Of a stretch of 64,000 bases of DNA, positions 44,456 through 54,000 are shown piece by piece. Source of the stretch: Hyalella azteca (lineage: Eukaryota; Arthropoda; Malacostraca; Amphipoda; Hyalellidae); contig NW_025934840.1 in NCBI RefSeq assembly GCF_000764305.2, positions 310,001 to 374,000 on the forward strand, in the 5' to 3' direction. Numbering within the stretch: position 1 is the stretch's first letter; every line of letters begins with the position of its first letter. A program made the position numbers and the translations under genes. The notes beneath the pieces are model-generated. The model worked only from the letters and a program-made list of their open reading frames with translations. It ran no database searches and was not told where the DNA came from.

Positions 44456-44640
44456 CTGCCAGAGAGACAAGGAAAGGTGTAACAGACATGGCAGAGACAA
44501 GGAAATGTGTAAGAAACATGGCAGAGACGAGGAAATGTGTAAGAGACATGGCAGAGAGACAAGGAAATGTGTAAGAGACATGGCAGAGAGACAAGCAAAT
44601 ATGTTAGAGACCTGGCAGAGAGAAATAAGCAAATTAGCAT
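44456..44640. repeat. minisatellite made of splice-acceptor copies
   Basis: Six units of about 31 bp (GGCAGAGAGACAAGGAAATG and TGTAAGAGACAT). On the minus strand each unit repeats the polypyrimidine tract and AG of the genuine acceptor at 44455, so several decoy 3' splice sites lie in a row upstream of the exon. Confidence 0.85.
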
Positions 44641-44759
44641 AAGTAAGCAAATTTGCTTATAAAAAACACAGAAGTATGAACCCTAAAAAGAACACATGAG
44701 AAACTAACACTGAAATGAACACTTAGTTTCAAAAGCAGCATGAAATACTCATAGAAAAA

Positions 44760-44900
44760 ATATAACTCAGTACTCACTGCAGTAAGTGACAAAGTGCATT
44801 TTCTCATTGATGAAAATGTGAAGTTACGGACGGGCAGACAGACAGACGGACATGGCAAGCACAATAGCCCCTTTTTTCCACAAATGAGAAAATGTGCTAA
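44760..44900 (+). mobile_element. family B Helentron-like element
   Basis: Shortened B copy: TATAACTCAGTACTCACTGC, CATTTTCTCATTGATGAAAA, a small GGAC/AGAC core, GAGAAAATGTGCTAA. The left sub-terminal repeat lacks the GAGAGCG part. Confidence 0.8.
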
Positions 44901-47455
44901 AAACTACAGAAAGTAACCCTGACCTGTAAGGTGAAATACTGAAGTAAGCAAGCTGCTGGTAAAAGAATCTTGCCAGTCGCTGATGTTTTCCAACAGCAGA
45001 GTAAGCCAATTGTGACAGCATTTTTTATGAGGTGCTTGGCAATAGCTTCAATTCTTTATGAAACATCAGGCTCCTGGTTTTACACTCCTTGTAAAAGTCA
45101 ATTTCCAACCTTGTATAGAATTGTTGCCAAGGAAAGCTCTTCATACTTCAGATGTCAGATTTTTCAGAAGTAATTTCCATAACTATACCTAAGAAACAAA
45201 CTGTTCAAATAATAAGAATTCAAATATAATTAGGTATATAAATGTAGTTCTAGATTCTGCACAATATTTTCAATTTATCAAGTTGTATAGGTATAAGTGT
45301 ACCCCACAAACTGTACATATTACAATAATTAATATTAAAATAACTAATTTTCAGGTCAATAACATGCATGAAAATAACATTTAACTCTTATCCTCCTACA
45401 GTCTTAGGATAAAAATTACCCACATTTCTGACTCTATGCCCAGAGAACATAGGGCATATATAGGAAATGAAGAGCTAGGGCAACAAGAGGGAGAATGGAA
45501 ATCATTCCAGAACAAGCTGCTGAGTAGTAGCATCTAAGCTCATTACCTCTCAGATATCATACTACAAAAAATGTGCAAATATTGCACATTGATCTTCAAG
45601 TTCCACACAGATCTTTAGTCTAGTCAGTAGTCATACAGTATTTGTTATTGCCCTAAACTGCCTCAAGTTTTCAACAATACAAATTCATCAACAAAACAAA
45701 TAGATGCAAACTACCTTGTTAGGGTCAGCCTCGGTCAGGCTAGTACATACTAACATAGTACATACACAGCTACAGAATACGTAATCAAGAGACATTTCCA
45801 AGACCAGTTATCCAGCATAGGTATAATATATAGGTTTAAGGTTTAGCACTTTAATTTGGTATTTTAGCCATACTACAGATTACTACTCAAGAAAAAGATG
45901 ACATAATGCATTTATATAGTAATATATCCTTCATAATTTCAACAGATTAACAAATACAAATAATTGTCCTAACTCCCAAACCCCAATCCCCAACATTTTC
46001 TCCCAATGGAAAAGTTTACCCACGGCCAGTCGGCCACAGCCTACATTCAATGGGTCATTGGGTTATAACCCAGTTAGTACTTAGTCTGATACTCTGATAG
46101 TCTGTTAGTCAGATAAGTTGGTTACCAAGATACAGGAATTTTTTATGCATTATCTTGTTGACTAGCTTAATTATTAGTTGATAAGGAAAGTGAATCTGGC
46201 TTCTGCCTTCTGGCAGGACAGCAGGTGGCAGACTGGCAGTCAGCACTCAGCATCAGCCAGTCTGCCGTCTGGCGTCTGGTACCAATTTACCAAAGACCAA
46301 ACCAAAGTGGCAAATGTGCTGTGGCTGTGGTTTGTTCAGGATTGAACTTTGAATGATAGTGAAGCCTGTTAGCCTGTGAAGGGACTAGAGAAACCACACA
46401 TACACAATATTGAATTAGCATGTATCATAGCGACATAGCCTATTCATAGCCATAGCCTATTTGCAGAGCCTAATAATGAGTGAGTGATGAGATAATCAAA
46501 TCATGGCAAGTGAAATGAGAATCAAGAGATGATCCTGACTCCTGAGAATTTCACTGAGGGAGAAGTGACGCAGCTCATTTCATTGTAATGATTATTTACG
46601 ACCAGAGTCTGTCTGTTGACTGTTACGTAATCATACCTTCCCTTACAAAGATTAAAAGTTACATAAGCAGCTTGCTAGCCAATGCATCATATTTCTGAAA
46701 TGGTAATCAATTTCAATACACTACGCCCTTTATCAACACGAAATGTGAGAGGGGAACGAATACAAGAGGGGGCAGCGACATGGGTTACACTTAAAAGGTG
46801 GGAGCTGAAGACTCTTAAGTGCAGAACACCTGGTGAACAATGGATCGAACGAATGCGGCGGAGAATCGTGTGATTCCGTAATTTGATCAGCTGACGCTGT
46901 GATAGATTATTACTATAACATAACATATTGATAACCAATAACCTAGATGCAGAACTTCAAAAAGAGACCTAATGGCCATAAACCGCAAGCACCTCTCCTG
47001 CAAATGTACATAGGAATGTAAGCGCATCACCTGTAAGGGAGAGTTGCTGGAGGTTGTCTCACTGTCCTTTAGAAAAGTCTTTGGACCAAAAAAGTATTCT
47101 GTTGCCCCCATACCCAGACCTTGGTAGTGGTAGAGTAGAGTAGTAGGGTCCGTGGTATGCTCGTAAATCTCTAGTCACTTCTCCCTGACAATAAATTGAA
47201 TGCTCCAGGCACGCCAGCCCAGCCTGGACTATTGGGCCCTATGATACCTTGCGTCCAAATGACAAGTTTAGTTCTAGGTACGGGTTACTAGCCGTAGACT
47301 AATCAGGAGCACAATTTAACTCTCATGAGACACAGATATGTTGCCTAATGGCTTTAATTATTACAGAACGGCTTGCCAGACGAGGGAGCCATTTTGAGCC
47401 GTAAGGTGTACGGTGGACGATTCCACTTCCTCAAGAAGCAGACAAAACAACAGCA
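44901..47455. other. upstream of the DNAJC4-like gene, no exon confirmed
   Basis: Expected to contain the missing 5' exon. The minus-strand frame at 46938-46687 is Arg/Ser-rich with few acids (NHTILRRIRSIHC, VFSSHLLSVTHVAAPS), as a mitochondrial-type leader would be. However, none of its GT sites gives the required two-base phase, so I do not call it. 45000-46600 shows nothing recognisable. Confidence 0.35.
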
Positions 47456-47965
47456 TAACATAGTGATGTCGACGCTAAAGAGTAGGCCTGATGTGGCCTG
47501 TCGTCGATTCTTGCACTTTTCGTGACATGTTCACAGAAAATCTAAATCGTGTCATTTGACCGGAATTTTTCTTGACTGGCGATAGTTTGAAATAGCTACC
47601 AGACTTCCACCGGGTTTGATATGGCGCTAGGCATTTCATATCTGAATATTTTTTTCCATAGCTTTATCCCACGGGCCACGGCCCGTGGGATAAAGCGCTT
47701 GAACGCGTTCATACTCGGAGTGCCAACGATGTAATCCGGGAGGCTGTTCCAAATGTCGGTGATTCGCAGCGAGAAGATAAGTTGCAGCACAGTTTTTTCA
47801 GTTTATAGCCGTGGCCCCTGGTGTTGGGTCTTGTTTCAAATTCTAGGAATCCTTCTGGGCCCTTGTATAAACCATGAGTATACCAGTATACTTCAATGAG
47901 GTCCCCACGCAGACGTCAATAACAGAGGCTTGGTAGCTCTTAATCTCTAATCTTTCTTCGTAGGA
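47456..47965 (-). pseudogene. CR1-like LINE C-terminus (family F)
   Basis: Minus-strand order: SYEERL, LRGDLIEVYWYTHGL, EFETRPNTRGHGYKLKKL, a frameshift, then FSLRITDIWNSLPDYIVG and PSMNAFKRF. This is the canonical C-terminal region of CR1/L2-type LINE ORF2. A perfect hairpin with arms CCCACGGGCC and GGCCCGTGGG (47668-47690) has replaced the residues after KRF. The 3' UTR ends with AATCGACGACAGGCCACATC and an ATAACATAG tail. Confidence 0.8.
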
Positions 47966-47984
47966 CTTGCCTTATGACCTTATG

Positions 47985-48250
47985 ACCTTACCTTATGATG
48001 AGTTTAGGACGTCGCAGTCCACGGTCACGCTGATGCGCCGCCTTCGTCGTCCTCCGTCTCCGAGTCGTCGTCGGATGTAACGTTGGACGTGTTCCGTCTA
48101 TTAGCCCTCATTTGGGCACGCTGATGCAAGATGCTGTTGCTTGTCGCTTGCTGATGGTAGTTTCCCATAACTGGACAGTCCGGGATCTTGCTCAACCACT
48201 TGTCCAGTTGTCTCTTGAATGTTGCAAGGGTAAACTCCCCTCCTCTCAGC
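47985..48250 (-). pseudogene. LINE C-terminus (family I)
   Basis: An open minus-strand frame reads TLATFKRQLDKWLSKIPDCP, NYHQQATSNSILHQRAQMR, then SDDDSETEDDEGGASA and TGA at 48025. FKRQLDKWL is the usual LINE C-terminal segment after WNSLP. It is truncated upstream at the N and family C array. The 3' flank continues as the tail seen at 43500-43850. Confidence 0.75.
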
Positions 48251-48252
48251 TN

Positions 48253-48421
48253 CCCAGTGAAAATTTACAGACGCGGCAGCTTCTGATTTGGATTGCCAGA
48301 AGCTGGGGCGACTCTAAATTTTGTTAGGGTAGGAGTTCTTCCCAGTGAAAATTTACAGACGCGGCAGCTTCTGATTTGGACTACCAGAAGCTGGGGCGAC
48401 TCTAAATTTTGTTAGGGTAGA
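48253..48421. repeat. family C hairpin array, two units, next to an N
   Basis: Two inverted-orientation C units (CCCAGTGAAAATTTACAGAC to CTCTAAATTTTGTTAGGG) joined by TAGGAGTTCTT. The base just before the first unit is N (48252), which suggests the assembler closed or merged a gap at this repeat. Confidence 0.9.
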
Positions 48422-48675
48422 GTTAGGAAGCTGCAGTTGTTATTCTTACCGCATTCCTGAAATTGATGACGGCCCTACTTCAATAAAACACAGACCCGGC
48501 TTGGGTTACAGATAAAGTCCCATTAAACTTTTTAAAATCATAAATCGGCTTTATTGCCTTAGAAATGTTCAGCCCGGAGCGGGAGGTCGCGGTCTTTAAG
48601 ATGGTCGTAATTGCGCGATATTTCTTTGCCACAAAGCCATGCGTTATTTATGGATTTATAAATCTTATCGTTCAG

Positions 48676-48826
48676 GGCCTATACTTTCAAAATGAGTTAA
48701 GAGTTCGTAAGTTCATCAGCCAATCATTGACGGCCTTTCGAGCAAAGTCCACCAATCGTAGACAAGAAAATAGAGCGTAAGTACTTACGTTCACTTAGCG
48801 AATTTTGAAAGTATAGGCCCTGTTCT
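48676..48826 (+). mobile_element. family A MITE copy
   Basis: CAGGGCCTATACTTTC to GAAAGTATAGGCCCTG, the cleanest CAGGG...CCCTG pair in the window. Flanking octamers TTATCGTT and TTCTGGTT match at six of eight positions, compatible with an old hAT duplication. Confidence 0.85.
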
Positions 48827-49007
48827 GGTTGCATTCTCGAATACTCTTACGTTGATCGAAAGTTCAGCTTTGATTGTACACTCGAGTCTCAATTCTGTCA
48901 GGGGCAGATTTAACGCACATTTTTATTAGATGATGCGTTACAGATGCCTCATAAAAATATTTTTATTTTCACGTTTAACTTGAATGAAATTGTCAGACAT
49001 CTAAACT

Positions 49008-49367
49008 GTGATGCAGCACAAGACGGTGTCGTGCAGCAAAAGACAGTGTCATGCAGCACAAGACAGTGTCGTGCAGCACAGGACAGTGTCATGCAGCACA
49101 AGACAGTGTCGTGCAGCACAAGACAGTGTCGTGCAGCACAAGGCTGTATCGTGCAGCACAAAAAAGTGTCGTGCAGCACAAGACAGTGTCGTGCAGCACA
49201 AGACAGTGTCATGCAGTACAAGACAGTGTCGTGCAGTACAAGACAGTGTCGTGCAGTACAAGACAGTGTCGTGCAGCACAAGACAGTGTCGTGCAGCACA
49301 GGACAGTGTCGTGCAGCACAAGACAGTGTCGTGCAGCACAAGACAGTGTCGTGCAGCACAAGACTTT
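49008..49367. repeat. 20-bp minisatellite, open in many frames
   Basis: Eighteen units of GTGCAGCACAAGACAGTGTC with few variants. Because 20 is not a multiple of three, each frame cycles through the same 20-residue period and contains no stop. Overlapping frames of 109-209 codons therefore exist on the plus strand, and similar ones on the minus strand. I regard them as artefacts of the repeat. Confidence 0.92.
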
Positions 49368-50821
49368 GGGGATTTGCTAGGCCGCCCTCTGCGGGATTTA
49401 CCAGATTGGGGCTTTAAGAGGGGAGCACCACAAGAATTTACGAGTCCTGCTCTGCAGCGGGGATTTGATTGTAGCATCCATGGCAATAAAGTTTCCTTCT
49501 TAATCCTGATGAACATAATAACAGGCGTATGGTGGCCAATTATTATTATTATTCACAGCTCCAATTTTATAAGGGCGATTTTAACTAATTTAGTTATTGC
49601 TTGCCAGAATAATGTTTATATCATGCGCTCAAATTAGAAGCTTTACTCAAATATACGCATGCCCTTTTGAACGCTCTGCGACCGCAAGGACTCCTTCAAG
49701 TGCATGTACGTCGTTTATTTCACTCGCCGAAACAAAACGAAACGCGGACATAGAGCGGCTAATTTAAGTGCTGTGAGTGCCTACGGCGTCACTGTGCCAG
49801 AAATGCCAGGTATGAAAATTTTAATTCGGCATGTACGGGACCGAAAGTAGTGATGAATATGCAGCTTATGGACGCCCTTGATGAAATTCCCCCTTTTCCC
49901 TGCAAATGTCTCTGAGGCGGTCGAACTTCAACCTTTTCGTTTGAAGAAAATTAGGTAAATTTTGAATTCTTTTCAGCTGATGTCCTTCTTCTTTAATTTC
50001 GTTATTTCGTGAGAAAGTTTCTCCGGTATTCTTAAAGCTGATGTCCTATGATGGTGCGTTCGAGTTGATGGGGAAACAAAAGTGGTTGAAGCGTTTCTCT
50101 TAGATGTTCCATCAGGAGACGATCAAGCAACACTATTTGTTTCATAATATTGGTGGATGTTGTTCTGGCATGTGGTCCTCTAATCATTCCTCAGACATGG
50201 CGGGTTATTTTGGGCAGTATGGAAAATGTCTGCGGGAAATTATCTAAAACCTTAAACGAATTGAAATAGTGGACTAAACTTATTTTAAATAGTGTAATTA
50301 GTGATCATTAAAGAAAAAATTGTCTACATATGTGAAAAAACTGAATATCCATCACGCAATTTACACTCATGGCAGAAAAGTGCAGCAGATAGTCAAGTAG
50401 TGTGCATGTATTTACGATATATCAATAATTATTCCTTCGAGGCCAAGTTATTTCCAGCTGTTAAAGACTCGTTGCAATTGAAGCAGTGCATTTCGTTTGA
50501 CTGGGAGTCTTCCGCCCCGAGTATCTTCATTCAATAGGCGACACTGACGAATTAGCCATCCCTGCTGTTTAGGACGCTGGAGTTTGTGCTTCTTGTCGCG
50601 GTGCCACTAGGAAAGAGTGGAAAAGAACAAGAGGTGGCGCAAAGTGGGCAGATGGAGAAAGGTGAAATGGAAAAGACAGTAGGAGATGAAAAGGCGCATT
50701 GCGCATGATTTGGCCGTTTATAGGTGACTGGGGTTTGGAACCCCAGTCAACTTGTGCTTCAGGAAGGTTGGTAACGTCGCTCTTGTTTAGGCCCCTGGGG
50801 TTTGTGCCGCTGAAGACTCAC
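49368..50821. other. downstream flank of PAN-CTLD gene 1
   Basis: No exon supported. No AATAAA was noticed on the minus strand within about 250 bp after the stop at 50822. Confidence 0.4.
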
Positions 50822-51027
50822 TCAGTACATGAAGCAGAGGATCTTGTAAGGGTAGCCGGGGTCCGTTCCGTGTATCTGCCTAGTACTCGTGATGACATGG
50901 ACTGTATAGTAGTACCCGTTGGTAACGTAGGGCAACGGGCCGTCGTCGTCCAGAAAGTGCGAGTGGTTCATCCAGCGTCGAACTCCGTAAGTCGAGCGCA
51001 TCAGAGGGATGTAGAGGTAACCGGTGG
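50822..51027 (-). CDS. PAN-CTLD gene 1 exon 4 (end of CTLD)
   Basis: Acceptor TTATTCCTCAG/C. Encodes ATGYLYIPLMRSTYGVRRWM, NHSHFLDDDG, GYYYTVHVITSTRQIHG and PYKILCFMY before TGA. It ends two residues beyond the last cysteine, as in the paralogue (PCLCYIY). Confidence 0.85.
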
Positions 51028-54000
51028 CTGAGGAATAAACAAAATATCAATATTCAGAATCTTGTACTTAAAACCGAAAATGATCCAGGATCAGAAGAGA
51101 ATGTTGAATTGAATAGATTTTAGTTGGGTTGGATAAAGACATAAAACGACAGATAAAGCTGACTAGGACTTCTTACGCTCAGTCGTACGCTGACATTCTA
51201 CTTACTAATGACATAGCAGGTAGGCCGATTCATGTTTACCATTAATTTCTAGAATTAAATTGTTGATGTAGGTTTCATAATAAAAAGACGAATTGTAGCT
51301 CAAAATAGTGACAAACTCGCTTTTTTATATTTGATGCGTGGAACTATTGAAACCTTGAATAAGGAACCACAAATGAAGCATACAATTACAAAAATAGGGT
51401 TTAAATTCTTAGTGATAATAATTGCTCTAGAATTATTTACCAGGAAAAGGTACATTCTGCCAGTCCTGGTAGGAAAGGATGAGGCCAGGCAGGGCACCCA
51501 TCTTGCCGCAAGCCTCCCAGAAAGTCGTCACGTTTGGCTGGGCGTATGTCGCGTTGGTGACAACGTACTTCTTGGGCTTCCCTGTTAGTACAAAGGTGAA
51601 TATTTAGAGGGAGCAGGACCCAGAAAGGAAATTTTATTTGAATTTTAGAGTTAGGAATTAAGTCCATTTCGTGATAAAGCTTTCGACATGAGCTCAGCGA
51701 TTTCTATATCAGTAAAAAATTTGTGCACATCCGAATATTTTTTCAGTTCAACATGAGTGAACCAGGCACCTCCAGGAAGAGGTTATTGCAACGATAATAC
51801 CGGACCGAATTGTACGGTAATTTTAGAATACAAGGGATTAATCAATAGTGCGATCCGATAGTAAGTTGAACTCAGAATCCAAGTGTCAGTATTCTTACCG
51901 ATTTCGGTAAGAATAAAGCATTAATGTATGCCGAATTATTAGGTAAAAGTATAGCATTAAGGTATAGAAGAGCTCACTCTCCTTGAAGTAGGTGGTGGCA
52001 TTGTGGGAAGATCCCAAGAGTGAAAGAAGATCCCAAGAAGATCCCAAGATTGGAAGATCCCAAGATGGAAGATCCCAAGAAGATCCCTAGGCACTCTTGG
52101 GAAGATCCCAAGAGTGCCTAAATATTTCGGCAAGAATAAAGCATTAATGTCTAGGAGAGCTCACTCTCCTTGAAGTAGGTGGTGGCATTGGGCTGGTACT
52201 CCAGGCTCCGCTGGACCTCCGTCGTGTTGCTGAAGAAGCACTGCCACAGCCACGACTTCTGCGGGTGTGGCGTGTAACTGTACGCCGCACACGCCACAGC
52301 ACTCACGCACGTACGCCGACATTCACCTGTGAAATACCGCTTATTATTACTAACATTTGGATATAATCGTTTGAATAATGTTATTGTTCTACCCTCAGGT
52401 ATAACTGTACGCCGCTCACGCCACAGCACTCACGCAGGTACGCCGACATTCACCTGTGATATACTGCTTGTTATTCCTAGCATTTAATTATCTCATTTGA
52501 ATGCTGTTCTTTTTCAACCCTCAGTAATAAGCCTCACAAATCCACACAAAATATAGGAATTATGCTATCTACCACCCAACATGAAACGTACCCTACTGTG
52601 TTAGATCTTCTCTCATGGACCCCACAATCCAAAACAGCAATATCCTAACTGTAGAAAGTTCTAAACAAAGCACTATAAGATTCGTCACACAATGGTCCGA
52701 CTAAATAACTTGAAAATTCCCACACAAACAGTGCGACAACCTTGCCATCAACACAGCCCTCCACTAACAAGCGCAAAAACCATCGTCCTCTTTAATTAAT
52801 TAAGGGGAGCAAGTCGGTCGCGGAAAAACTTTTTTAATTACCGACGGATCACTTTGAAACTTGGTACATATATGTAAAACAGAAATCTAAGAACTTTTTG
52901 CTCGTGTAAATTTTTCGAAAAAAATGAAAGAAAACGTGAAATTCATAGAAAACGGCCGAAAATGAGGTACTTTAGAAAAATGAATGCATCATACAATTTA
53001 CGCGCCACAACATTGCCAGACATATCATTCGATTGGTAAAGACGATATCTAGCGATTATCGAGCCAATTTTCAATTTTTTTCTTGGTTCTTTTGTTATGA
53101 TGATTTTTCTAAAAAATTTTGAATTTTAGAAATTCCCCCCCCCATTTTGCAATATATAATCCAAACTAAAACGGAATAAAAAAAATGACTAGACCGTCGC
53201 TAGATCTTTTTATTACGAATCGAATGGTATATATGTCTCATCGCTGTAGCTTCAAAACTCTAGGAGTTATTAATTTTGCCGTGACAAAATGTGTAAATGT
53301 TCAGGAGGGCGCGACAAAGTCCCGCGCGCCTCTCTTAGGGTACGCACACAGTGAAAGCAGGTTGCCAGCGTGCTGGTTATCTGCTGAGGCTGGCGCCTGA
53401 AACCATAGAATACAGAAGCCTATTCATACAGGTTTTCACTGTGAACACTTACATTATTATCCTATGTTCATTCTTGTGGCAGGTTGGAGCAGGTTGCCCG
53501 CGCGGGCAAACCTGCTTCCACTGTGTGCGTACCCATAGGCACTCAATGTGGCAAAGATACAAAACTAAGCGTTACTGGAGCTCGATTCCAGTCAAGGATG
53601 GTGGGAGCGACTACATGTACACCTCCCCGTTCAACGACAGGAGGGTGACTGAGCTGCAGTCCGAGTAGAGACTCTATTTATATGCTCGGCAGCGAATTTC
53701 CTCCAATCTTATTTCTTAAAGACCCCCCCCACCACCCTCCCTAGCGGGATCTGTCCTGAACGCATAAATCAACGTACAGAGATGGTTTTGGTACCGTTGG
53801 ATAGCTCAGAATGTCAGCTTTAAGATGAGCTTCAAGATCGGAAAAGCCAAAACTCTATTTGGAGCGACATGCTCCCCTTAAAACAAACGACCTCCAACTC
53901 TCTATTCCACTCATATAGCCTACAGACGCCACAGAAAGGCAGCACCAGTTTTTTATGAGCTCTAAATTTCCGAAATACTCGAAGTCTCTCACCTCCAATC

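Noticed and set aside
49008..49637. 209-codon Cys/Gln-rich protein
   Set aside because: It is a translation of the 20-bp minisatellite, and equivalent frames exist in every phase.
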